From Methylovirgula sp. (GTDB lineage Bacteria; Pseudomonadota; Alphaproteobacteria; Rhizobiales; Beijerinckiaceae): a DNA stretch of 7,711 nucleotides. The notes under the pieces were generated by a model that did no database searches, was not told the origin of the DNA, and saw nothing but the letters and a program-made list of their open reading frames with translations. The position numbers and the translations under genes are program-made. This document shows, one piece after another, positions 1 through 6,008 of this stretch; within the stretch, counting starts at the first letter, position 1; each line of letters starts with the position of its first letter. The stretch covers positions 1 through 7,711 of the forward strand of contig JANXSV010000094.1 of the NCBI GenBank assembly GCA_025356505.1, in the 5' to 3' direction.

Positions 1-308
1 ATCGCAGCAGCAAAATCAGAGCGGATACTCATCCTTGAAGCGGGTATGCTGGTGAGCTCGGTAATTATCGAGGAACTCTGGCAGCGCGCACTCAGCGCTC
101 GCGAAGCGCCAGCAGCGTTGATTGCAATTGCCTCTCAAGGCTGGTCTCTGCGGGCGCTTTGGTATGTACTGTATCCGCGCATCGGCGGGTTGGTCGTTTC
201 GCGGCACCACATAACGGGCACCGCCGCGTTCACCATCGATTCTTTAAGGCGCAGACTAAAGGCGCCGCTCCGCTTAAAAGCGACGCTCACCTCGGCCCTT
301 TAAAACGA
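1..308. other. Stretch without a confident gene; possible 3' end of a plus-strand gene
   Basis: No gene can be assigned here with confidence. On the plus strand one frame is open from the window edge to a TAA at 301-303, about 100 codons, stopping six bases before the convergent peptidase stop. This could be the C-terminal tail of a plus-strand gene that starts outside the window. The predicted peptide is moderately hydrophobic, with a very basic C-terminus, and matches no family I recognise. The opposite strand also holds an open stretch of about 70 codons (ending near position 16), rich in Arg, Pro, Asn and Gln, which reads like antisense noise. A small CGCTT/AAGCG hairpin at 271-282 lies downstream of the peptidase gene but has no T-run. 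Nothing else is visible. Confidence 0.25.
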
Positions 309-1211
309 CTATTTCAGTAGCGGCAAGCAGGCTTGTATCTGCCCGCTCTGCAAGCCAACCGTCAGCCATTGCGTGCGCTGCGCCGCCGAGCCATGCGTGA
401 AGCTATCCGGCACGGCATATCCGCGCGCTGCTGTCTGCAACTTGTCATCGCCGATAGCCTGCGCTGTTGCGATTGCGGTTTCCACATCGCCCTGTTGCAA
501 AATCTTATACTGCTGGTTGGCGTTGGCCGCCCAAACACCGGCAAAACAGTCCGCCAGCAGTTCAACTTTTACCGAAAGAGCATTGGATTGCGCCTTCGAG
601 CTGGCCTGATCTTGCATTTGCTGAATTTTAGGCAGGATGCCGAGCAGGTTTTCAACGTGATGGCCAACCTCATGCGCCACCACATAGGCATAGGCAAAAT
701 CACCGCCACCGCCGTATTTGGCCTTCATCTCATTAAAGAAAGCCATGTCGAGATAGACCTTTTGATCGCTAGGGCAGTAAAATGGGCCCATGGCCGATTG
801 CGCAGTGCCGCAGCCCGAACGTGTCTGGCCGGAGAACAGCACCAAAGTCGGTTTGGTGTATTGGATATTGGCTTGCTCGGGCAGGATTTTTGTCCACACG
901 CCCTCTGTCTCTCCAAGGACGGAAGCGATAAAGCGCCCCATCTGATCTGTTGGCGCACCGTTTGAAGAGCGTGTCGTTTGCTGAGGCTGACTATAGCTCG
1001 AATTGCCTGCGCCGGTAAGAACCTGCGCGCCGCCAATCAACAGCTGCGGATTGATGCCCGTTGCCCAGCCGATAAGGGTGAGAATGATGATTGCACCAAT
1101 GCCGAGGCCGCCTCCGCCGCCGAAGCTTGAGATCATCCCGCCGCCGCCGCCTTCATCGCCGCCGCGTCTGTCTTCAACATTATTCGAAACCGGGCCGCCT
1201 TGCCAATCCAT
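309..1211 (-). CDS. Neutral zinc metallopeptidase, YpfJ/Zn_peptidase family (PF04228), membrane-anchored
   Basis: This 300-residue protein belongs to the YpfJ-like putative neutral zinc metallopeptidases; their substrates are largely unknown. Residues 1-35 are glycine-rich and hydrophilic (GGGGG runs at 21-25 and 31-35). A single membrane helix follows at about 36-62, then a polar linker rich in Ser, Gln and Thr (70-90). The catalytic domain carries HEVGHH at 180-185 (two zinc-binding histidines and the catalytic Glu181). ELLADC at 217-222 probably supplies the third ligand, Glu217. The family-typical YCPSDQKVYLD block is at 145-155, and Cys134, Cys146 and Cys222 could form disulfides if the domain is periplasmic. 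Length and domain order are normal for the family, and no key residue is missing. The ATG is supported by GGAG at 1219-1222 (minus strand), seven bases away. It seems to be a single-gene unit. The family call is firm; the physiological role is not known. Confidence 0.93.
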   Translation of the reverse strand: MDWQGGPVSNNVEDRRGGDEGGGGGMISSFGGGGGLGIGAIIILTLIGWATGINPQLLIGGAQVLTGAGNSSYSQPQQTTRSSNGAPTDQMGRFIASVLGETEGVWTKILPEQANIQYTKPTLVLFSGQTRSGCGTAQSAMGPFYCPSDQKVYLDMAFFNEMKAKYGGGGDFAYAYVVAHEVGHHVENLLGILPKIQQMQDQASSKAQSNALSVKVELLADCFAGVWAANANQQYKILQQGDVETAIATAQAIGDDKLQTAARGYAVPDSFTHGSAAQRTQWLTVGLQSGQIQACLPLLK

Positions 1212-1245
1212 CGTGCGTCTCCAACATGTTGCAGGTATGTCTGAA

Positions 1246-1275
1246 ACCCGTGTTTCTCAAACCCGTGTTTCTCAA
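1246..1275. repeat. 15-bp direct tandem repeat, two copies, upstream of the zinc peptidase
   Basis: The unit ACCCGTGTTTCTCAA occurs twice in immediate succession. Each unit, with its flanking A residues, contains AAACCCGTGTTT, an imperfect dyad (10 of 12 positions symmetric). Two near-symmetric half-site pairs therefore sit 15 bp apart, about 35-65 bp upstream of the peptidase start codon. This could be a pair of regulator sites or merely slipped-strand duplication within decayed DNA. Confidence 0.6.
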
Positions 1276-1311
1276 ATCCATTTGCGCCTTTCTAACAGGC
1301 AAACTGAGCTT

Positions 1312-1425
1312 TGGCAAAATGGCTTTGAGCGTAATTGGTTCCAATTAATCGCGAAACTTCCGCTCCAGAACCATGACGGTAATGATTATGGCGATCACAC
1401 CGTCACCGAAAGCCATGAGACGGTT
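1312..1425 (-). pseudogene. Decayed fragment of a TMEM175/DUF1211-like potassium-channel gene
   Basis: Reading the minus strand from 1425 gives NRL followed by MAFGDGVIAIIITVMVLE, then RKFRD and an in-frame TAA (1347-1345), then a continuation ending TLKAILP. From memory, bacterial TMEM175/DUF1211 proteins begin with RLEAFSDGVxAIxITxxVLELKVP and continue to LKPLLP about 17 residues after the VLE glutamate. The fragment keeps that motif, the spacing (17 codons from Glu to the final Pro) and the Lys, Leu-Lys and Leu-Pro positions. It is interrupted by the stop and has no later helices. It lies just downstream of the glycosylase gene, on the same strand. The alternative is a genuine 23-residue single-helix membrane peptide starting at the ATG at 1416, but no well-placed ribosome-binding site precedes it. 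The family assignment rests on motif recall and needs a profile search. Confidence 0.5.
1332..1347. promoter_or_regulatory. Perfect-arm palindrome, possible operator
   Basis: TAATTGGTTCCAATTA has 7-bp arms (TAATTGG/CCAATTA) around a 2-base centre. The arms resemble the TTGG...CCAA half-sites of GntR-type regulators, but the spacer is shorter than in the PdhR/LldR class. It lies about 120 bp upstream of the peptidase start and contains the stop codon that interrupts the channel-gene remnant. The symmetry is plain in the sequence; a regulatory role is only a guess. Confidence 0.3.
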
Positions 1426-1433
1426 TTTCCCTT

Positions 1434-2270
1434 TCAAGCCACGCTTTTAAGTTCGCGCAGCACATCCCAAGCTTTCTTTTTGCGCGCGCCGGACCGCATT
1501 AATTCGGTCAACTCGGGCAAGACAATGACACGGATGTGCTGACCGCCATGGGCGTAGATCAAATCAGTGCCGGCTTCGGCTCTGCCCCGGCCGATGTCCA
1601 GCTTTCCCGCCGTCCACCCGAGGCAAATCAACAATTTTGGCTGCACCAAAGCGATATGCCTGTGCATAAAAGGCAAACACGCCTCGATGTCGTGCGGGGT
1701 CGGCATGGCATTTCCGGCCGGGCGCCAGGGCACAAGATGCGCAGAATAAGCGCGCTTTTCCATGCCGATAGCGCCGAGCATCCGGTTGAGAAATATGCCG
1801 CGCAGGCCGCTGAACGGCGTGCCGCTCTTATCATCGCCGCCATCGGGCGTTTCACCAATCACCATCACATCCGGCTGTGTGATGCCGCTGCCAAAAACCA
1901 GCTGGATGGCCGCGCGCTTTACCGAGCATCCATCATAGTTTTCGAGCGCAGTGCGCAGCTCTTCAAGACTTTGCGCGCCTTGCGCCAATGACTTCGCCTG
2001 AGCAAGCGCAACATCCGGATTGAGGCTCGCGGCGGACATCGCCTGCGGTCGTGTTCTTGGTTCAGGCATTGGCGCGATCATTTGAGCCGGGGCCGAGCGC
2101 AGTGGCGGCTCGAAAACCGCTTCAACAGGCGGTGGCAGGAGTTTTTCTGCAAAATGATCGCGTGGCAGATCGGAAACCGCGTCATCAACGCCCATGGACT
2201 CATACCAACGATGCAAGGCCATAAGCGCCTGCAACTCTTCAAGGTGCGAAATTTTGTCCATTTCCGTCAT
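1434..2270 (-). CDS. Uracil-DNA glycosylase family 4-like protein with degenerate motifs
   Basis: The 278-residue protein is a uracil-DNA glycosylase homologue (UDG superfamily, family 4-like, long annotated as phage-type DNA polymerase). Active members cut uracil from DNA in base excision repair. Residues 1-100 form a poorly conserved Pro/Ala-rich extension, and the UDG domain occupies about 103-278. Motif 1 reads GETPDGGDDKSGTPFSG at 139-155, against the usual GEAPGxxEDxxGxPFVG. PWRPAGNAMPTPHDIEACLPF at 181-201 fits the family. Only Cys115 and Cys198 of the four iron-sulfur cysteines remain; the other positions are Tyr112 and Trp182, a loss I associate with alphaproteobacterial members. The C-terminal HPxYLLR motif reads LPELTELMR at 251-259, so its histidine is Leu. 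The fold is probably kept, but activity is doubtful. GTG at 2273 abuts the chosen ATG at 2270; a third possible start is ATG at 2261. The ribosome-binding site is weak. It is divergent from the ETF oxidoreductase gene. Confidence 0.85.
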   Translation of the reverse strand: MTEMDKISHLEELQALMALHRWYESMGVDDAVSDLPRDHFAEKLLPPPVEAVFEPPLRSAPAQMIAPMPEPRTRPQAMSAASLNPDVALAQAKSLAQGAQSLEELRTALENYDGCSVKRAAIQLVFGSGITQPDVMVIGETPDGGDDKSGTPFSGLRGIFLNRMLGAIGMEKRAYSAHLVPWRPAGNAMPTPHDIEACLPFMHRHIALVQPKLLICLGWTAGKLDIGRGRAEAGTDLIYAHGGQHIRVIVLPELTELMRSGARKKKAWDVLRELKSVA

Positions 2271-2331
2271 CACAACGTCTTAGCACGTCTTGTCTGCCCG
2301 CGCGAGACAGGGCAAACATGGCATCTGAAAA

Positions 2332-2360
2332 TTGCATTTTTGCCCGATTTAGTTTACATA
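2332..2360 (+). promoter_or_regulatory. Candidate promoter for the ETF-ubiquinone oxidoreductase gene
   Basis: A TTGCAT at 2332-2337 and a TACATA at 2355-2360 are separated by 17 bp, the standard sigma-70 spacing. They would start transcription about 20 bases before the ATG at 2389. Matches to consensus are partial (three of six in each box). The position between two divergent genes and the overlap with a dyad make the call plausible but unproven. Confidence 0.35.
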
Positions 2361-2369
2361 TGAACTAAA
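2348..2369. promoter_or_regulatory. Dyad overlapping the candidate -10 box, possible repressor operator
   Basis: Arms TTTAGTT (2348-2354) and AACTAAA (2363-2369) are perfect inverted repeats around the 8-base centre TACATATG, which is itself partly symmetric; 18 of 22 positions obey the dyad. It covers the candidate -10 box, as expected of a repressor site. The shape fits MarR- or TetR-type operators, but no regulator gene lies in the window and the cognate protein cannot be named. Confidence 0.4.
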
Positions 2370-2377
2370 GCGATTTT

Positions 2378-2382
2378 GAGGG
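2378..2382 (+). promoter_or_regulatory. Ribosome-binding site that selects the ATG at 2389
   Basis: GAGGG lies six bases before the ATG at 2389. The in-frame TTG at 2383 directly abuts the GAGGG and has no usable spacing, so the ATG is the better start. Confidence 0.7.
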
Positions 2383-2388
2383 TTGAGC

Positions 2389-4053
2389 ATGAGCGAGAAT
2401 CTACCTGCCCGCGAGGCGATGGAATATGATGTGGTGATCGTCGGGGCCGGCCCGGCTGGTCTTGCCGCCGCTATCCGCCTGAAGCAGTTAAATGCTGACA
2501 CAACCGTCGTCGTGGTGGAAAAAGGCTCGGAAGTCGGGGCTCATATTTTGTCGGGCGCGGTCATTGATCCCTCCGGCCTTGATAGACTTCTGCCGGATTG
2601 GCGCAAAGACAAGCCGCTTAAAACGCAGGTGACTGCCGACCGGTTTTACTTTCTGGGCCACTCAGGCTCCATCCGTCTGCCAAATATCTTGATGCCGAAG
2701 CTGATGAACAATCACGGCAATTTTGTTGGCTCGCTCGGTAATGTCGTCCGCTATCTCGGCCAACAAGCCGAGGCTTTGGGCGTTGAGATTTACCCCGGAT
2801 TTGCGGCAGCTGAGCTCCTGTACGGCGAAAAAGGCGAGGTTCTGGGCATCGCCACCGGCGATATGGGCGTCAGCAAAGATGGAACGCCCAACAGCGCCTT
2901 CACCCGCGGCATGGAGCTTCGCGGTAAATATACCTTGATGGGCGAGGGCGCGCGCGGCTCTCTCTCCAAAGAACTGATCAAGAAATTTGCGCTCGATGCC
3001 GCATGTGACCCGCCGAAATTCGGCATCGGCTTGAAAGAATTATGGCAGATCGACCCCAAGAAGCATCAGCCTGGATTGGTGCAACACTCTTTCGGCTGGC
3101 CGCTGGACAGATCGACCGGGGGTGGCTCTTTCCTGTATCATTTCGATGAAAATCTCGTTTCCGTCGGCTTTGTCGTGCATTTGAACTACACCAACCCGAC
3201 CTTGTCGCCGTTTGACGAATTTCAGCGCTTCAAAACCCATCCGGCCATTGCGCCACTGTTTGAGGGTGGCAAGCGCCTGTCCTACGGCGCTCGCGCCATC
3301 ACCGAAGGCGGATATCAATCCGTGCCGCGCCTGAGCTTTCCGGGCGGCGCTTTGCTGGGCTGCGCCGCTGGTTTCGTCAATGTGCCGCGCATCAAGGGTT
3401 CACACAATGCCGTGCTTTCAGGCATGCTTTGCGCCGAACATCTGGATGTGGCACTTAAAGCCGGGCGCGCCAATGATGAACTGGTTGAGTATGAAAACGC
3501 CTGGCGCGGCAGTGCCATCGGCGCGGACCTGAAAAAAGTGCGCAACGTCAAGCCGCTGTGGTCTAAATTTGGCACTTATCTCGGCATAGCGCTCGGCGGG
3601 CTGGACATGTGGACCAATGAGCTGTTCGGATTGTCATTTTTCGGAACTTTGAGCCACGGCAAGGCTGACTATCAGACGTTGAAATTGCTAAAAGACGTTA
3701 AGCCGATCCTCTATCCCAAGCCCGATGGCAGAATCAGTTTTGACAAGCTCTCCTCGGTGTTTCTCTCATCTACTAATCATGAGGAAAATCAGCCCTGCCA
3801 CCTAAAATTGCGTGATCCGTCAATCCCGATTTCGCAAAACCTGCCGCTCTATGGCGAACCGGCGCGGCTTTATTGCCCCGCTGGCGTCTACGAAGTGGTT
3901 TATGACGATGAAGCCGCCAAATCCGGACCAAAATTCGTCATAAACGCGCAAAACTGCGTCCATTGCAAAACCTGCGATATCAAAGATCCGGCGCAGAACA
4001 TCATCTGGACCGTGCCGGAAGGCGCGGGTGGTCCGAGTTATTCCGGCATGTAA
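2389..4053 (+). CDS. Electron transfer flavoprotein-ubiquinone oxidoreductase (ETF-QO)
   Basis: This 554-residue enzyme takes electrons from reduced electron transfer flavoprotein and passes them to ubiquinone at the cytoplasmic membrane. It links fatty-acid beta-oxidation and other flavin dehydrogenases to respiration. The N-terminus has the FAD-binding VVIVGAGPAGLAAA (GxGxxG at 19-24), followed by the acidic strand end VVVVEKGSEVGAHILSG. The C-terminal ferredoxin-like domain carries the [4Fe-4S] cysteines at 496, 523, 526 and 529, in CPAGVYE and NCVHCKTCD. The membrane-contact and quinone-binding middle region (for example GGSFLYHF and VPRIKGSHNAVLSGMLCAE) is intact. Length matches the family and no disruption is seen. 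The start is ATG 2389, with GAGGG six bases upstream, rather than TTG 2383. No ETF alpha or beta subunit genes are in the window. Its stop lies one base from the stop of the convergent glycosyltransferase, so the two transcripts must overlap. Confidence 0.97.
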   Translation: MSENLPAREAMEYDVVIVGAGPAGLAAAIRLKQLNADTTVVVVEKGSEVGAHILSGAVIDPSGLDRLLPDWRKDKPLKTQVTADRFYFLGHSGSIRLPNILMPKLMNNHGNFVGSLGNVVRYLGQQAEALGVEIYPGFAAAELLYGEKGEVLGIATGDMGVSKDGTPNSAFTRGMELRGKYTLMGEGARGSLSKELIKKFALDAACDPPKFGIGLKELWQIDPKKHQPGLVQHSFGWPLDRSTGGGSFLYHFDENLVSVGFVVHLNYTNPTLSPFDEFQRFKTHPAIAPLFEGGKRLSYGARAITEGGYQSVPRLSFPGGALLGCAAGFVNVPRIKGSHNAVLSGMLCAEHLDVALKAGRANDELVEYENAWRGSAIGADLKKVRNVKPLWSKFGTYLGIALGGLDMWTNELFGLSFFGTLSHGKADYQTLKLLKDVKPILYPKPDGRISFDKLSSVFLSSTNHEENQPCHLKLRDPSIPISQNLPLYGEPARLYCPAGVYEVVYDDEAAKSGPKFVINAQNCVHCKTCDIKDPAQNIIWTVPEGAGGPSYSGM

Positions 4054-4054
4054 G

Positions 4055-4912
4055 TCACGATCGTCCGCGCATCCGCCGCAGCTTGGCGGCACTTGCATAG
4101 CGCAGGCGCGCTGCCTCATTGCGAAGCTCCCACCACACGCGGGTGATGCTGTGTATCCTGCGAGACTTTACCTTTGGCGTTGCCGCCGTTTCGATCTGCG
4201 AGGGATGCAGGCCATATCCGGCGGCAAGCGGCGCAATAACCCGGGTGCGCAACCCGAGCGCCCAGCCCCGGTCAAATGCAAAATCATAGGGCACCACCAT
4301 AGGCAGCAATTTCTGGCGGTAGAGCGTGGCCGCGTGGCGGTTGAGCACATACATCACCGCGCTGGTCTGGCGGGTATAATTCACTGCCAGATGATATCGC
4401 CCTACGACAGGCCGCAGCTTGAAAGCGTTCAGCCGGTGTTCGGCGGCAAGCTTCACCATGTCCCAGTCCCGCGGCGCATCTTTCGCGGTTAGCGCTGCAA
4501 CCACCGCAACACAGTCCGCGCTCAAAATTGCGTCATCTTCTAAAATCACGGCAAATTCTGCATCGGTCCGCAAAAACCGTTCAATCGCCTGCAAATGGCT
4601 CATGTAGCAGCCGACATCGCCGCCGCGCAGAGACCGCGCCGTATTGCGTCTGAATTTGGTAAAATCGACACCTTCCAAGCGCGGCAGGCTGCCGACAGTG
4701 AGTTCCCGCCCGTCCACCGCACTCACCCGCTGCACTTTGATGTTCAGCGCGTTACATTGTTGGCGGATGGTGTTCCAGCGCTTCTTGGCTCTGTCAAGGT
4801 TGATCACCAGCCAAAGGGGAGACGTGGAAGGGTCGAAGCTTTGCGTGGCGACACCTAGCTTAGTCTGCCGCGCGCGCTGCAATTCTACGTCTGACGGCGG
4901 AGCATGCCCCAT
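4055..4912 (-). CDS. Family 25 glycosyltransferase (LPS/surface glycan type)
   Basis: The 285-residue protein matches the GT25 family (PF01755), whose members transfer sugars to lipooligosaccharide cores, lipopolysaccharide or other surface glycans; donor and acceptor here are unknown. Residues 1-30 are a poorly conserved lead. The fold begins with PLWLVINLDRAKKRW at 32-46 and continues through VSAVDGREL (63-71), GGDVGCYMSHLQAIERFL (97-114), and AVILEDDAIL (121-130) with the nucleotide-sugar/metal-binding LEDD. PYDFAFDRGW (208-217) is also typical. The C-terminal 40 residues are strongly basic and may touch the membrane. The ATG overlaps the stop of the metal-exporter gene by one base (TGATG), with AAGG nine to ten bases upstream. 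This indicates translational coupling and operon membership. No signal peptide is seen, consistent with a cytoplasmic enzyme. Confidence 0.88.
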   Translation of the reverse strand: MGHAPPSDVELQRARQTKLGVATQSFDPSTSPLWLVINLDRAKKRWNTIRQQCNALNIKVQRVSAVDGRELTVGSLPRLEGVDFTKFRRNTARSLRGGDVGCYMSHLQAIERFLRTDAEFAVILEDDAILSADCVAVVAALTAKDAPRDWDMVKLAAEHRLNAFKLRPVVGRYHLAVNYTRQTSAVMYVLNRHAATLYRQKLLPMVVPYDFAFDRGWALGLRTRVIAPLAAGYGLHPSQIETAATPKVKSRRIHSITRVWWELRNEAARLRYASAAKLRRMRGRS

Positions 4913-5940
4913 CAGACGACACCTTCAGGCGCCAGAGCGCAGGCCATATTCGGGTCAGTTTCAATTTGCACTGTGGCATGCCTGATCTTAAACTTGCTCG
5001 CCAATCCTTCGCAAAGCGTATGGATGAAGCTGTCGCCCGGGTGTCCGTCCGGCATCACCAAATGGCATGTCAAAGCAATCTCGGTTGTGCTCATCGGCCA
5101 GATGTGCAGATCGTGCAGGCTCACGACGCCCGATTGCTTGCCCAAAAATCCCCGTACGGCCAGCGGATCAATCTCCGCAGGCACAGCCGCCATCGCCATA
5201 TCCAGCGATTGGCGCAGCAAACCCCATGTGCCCCAAATAATCAATGCGTTCACGGCCAGGCTGACCACCGGATCTATCCAGTGCCACCCTGTCATGAGAA
5301 TAACAAATCCGGCAACGACAACGCCTGCTGCCACAAGCGCATCGGCAAGCATATGGGCGAAAGCGCCGCGCAGATTAATGTCATCCTTACTGCCGGAAGC
5401 AAACAGCCACGCGGTGACACCGTTGACCACGATGCCGCATGCCGCGACGATCATCACCGTCTTGCCAGCAACAGCCTCTGGCGCACCAAGGCGGAGGATG
5501 GCTTCCCAAGATATAGCGCCCACTGTCACCAGCAAAAACACTGCATTGAACACTGCGGCCAAGATCGAAGACCCGCGAAGGCCATAGGTGAACCGCGAAC
5601 TGGGAGCCCGTTGCACGAGGACGCTGGCGCTCCAGGCGACGATCAGTCCCAGCACATCACCCAGATTGTGGCCTGCGTCGGCCAAAAGCGCCACGGAATT
5701 GCTGACGAAACCATATCCGGCCTCCAAAATCACAAAGCCGGTGTTCAGCGTGATTCCGATGGCAAAGGCTTTGCCAAAACTTGCGGGGGCGTGCGAGTGG
5801 CCAGCATGAGAATGGCCAGCATGCGAATGGCCTGCGTGAGAATGGCTATCGTGGTCATGGCTATCGTGATCATGCCCCGCGTGATCATGGGCATGCTCAT
5901 CATGACCATGCTGGTCTTTATCGCCGCTACCTTGGCTCAT
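4912..5940 (-). CDS. CDF-family divalent metal cation exporter (CzcD-like), His-rich N-terminus
   Basis: This 342-residue inner-membrane protein belongs to the cation diffusion facilitator family, which exports Zn(II), Co(II) or related ions from the cytoplasm in exchange for protons. Residues 10-50 form a histidine/aspartate tail with pentads such as HDHDS and HSHAG, likely to bind metal. Six membrane helices follow between about 56 and 245. The transport-site motifs are HNLGD at 91-95 and HMLAD at 196-200, giving the His-Asp/His-Asp arrangement usual for zinc selectors. The cytoplasmic C-terminal domain has HDLHIWPMSTTEIALT (276-291) and HATVQIE (321-327). An AGGA six bases before the ATG supports the start. 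It follows the methyltransferase by 68 bp and overlaps the glycosyltransferase by one base. The exact metal cannot be decided from sequence; no metal-responsive regulator gene lies nearby. Confidence 0.94.
   Translation of the reverse strand: MSQGSGDKDQHGHDEHAHDHAGHDHDSHDHDSHSHAGHSHAGHSHAGHSHAPASFGKAFAIGITLNTGFVILEAGYGFVSNSVALLADAGHNLGDVLGLIVAWSASVLVQRAPSSRFTYGLRGSSILAAVFNAVFLLVTVGAISWEAILRLGAPEAVAGKTVMIVAACGIVVNGVTAWLFASGSKDDINLRGAFAHMLADALVAAGVVVAGFVILMTGWHWIDPVVSLAVNALIIWGTWGLLRQSLDMAMAAVPAEIDPLAVRGFLGKQSGVVSLHDLHIWPMSTTEIALTCHLVMPDGHPGDSFIHTLCEGLASKFKIRHATVQIETDPNMACALAPEGVV
5791..5895 (-). repeat. 15-bp tandem repeat encoding His-rich pentads, seven units
   Basis: Seven consecutive 15-bp units encode HSHAG, HDHDS and HDHAG-type pentads in the exporter tail. 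The units nearest the membrane domain are most alike at the DNA level and those towards the N-terminus are more diverged. This suggests recent in-frame expansion at the domain-proximal end. Because the unit is a multiple of three, copy-number changes would keep the frame. Confidence 0.85.
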
Positions 5941-6008
5941 TAGAATTCCTAGCTGGTCTCCGGCATTACGCCATAGCTGTGCCGCGCCCGGCCAGCAAGC
6001 CGGATGCG

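Noticed and set aside
16..210. Short minus-strand open frame that could be a transposase tail
   Set aside because: No DDE or other transposase motif is visible, the composition is Arg/Pro/Asn-rich, and no inverted repeats flank it.
333..965. A 210-codon plus-strand open frame opposite the zinc peptidase
   Set aside because: It is antisense to the HEVGHH-containing gene, has no recognisable domain, and lacks a credible ribosome-binding site.
1399..1428. Hairpin ACCGTC...GACGGT followed by TTTT, terminator-like on the plus strand
   Set aside because: The loop is 14 bases, the stem only 6 bp, and no plus-strand gene ends upstream. For the minus-strand glycosylase the T-run is on the wrong side.
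2291..2314. Overlapping short inverted repeats (TGTCT/AGACA and TGCCC/GGGCA) in the divergent promoter region
   Set aside because: The arms are only 5 bp, mutually exclusive, and expected by chance in GC-rich DNA. The dyad at 2348-2369 is the stronger candidate.
5791..5895. Regular short repeats that might suggest a CRISPR array
   Set aside because: The units are contiguous with no spacers, are in frame, and encode histidine pentads of a known protein.
4966..5943. A 325-codon plus-strand open frame opposite the metal exporter
   Set aside because: It is the antisense of a gene with clear CDF motifs and a His-rich tail. Its own translation is low-complexity and matches nothing.
5988..6003. 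CCGGC/GCCGG hairpin between the methyltransferase and the metal exporter
   Set aside because: A 5-bp stem without a T-run in a short operon gap is not enough to call a terminator or a riboswitch.
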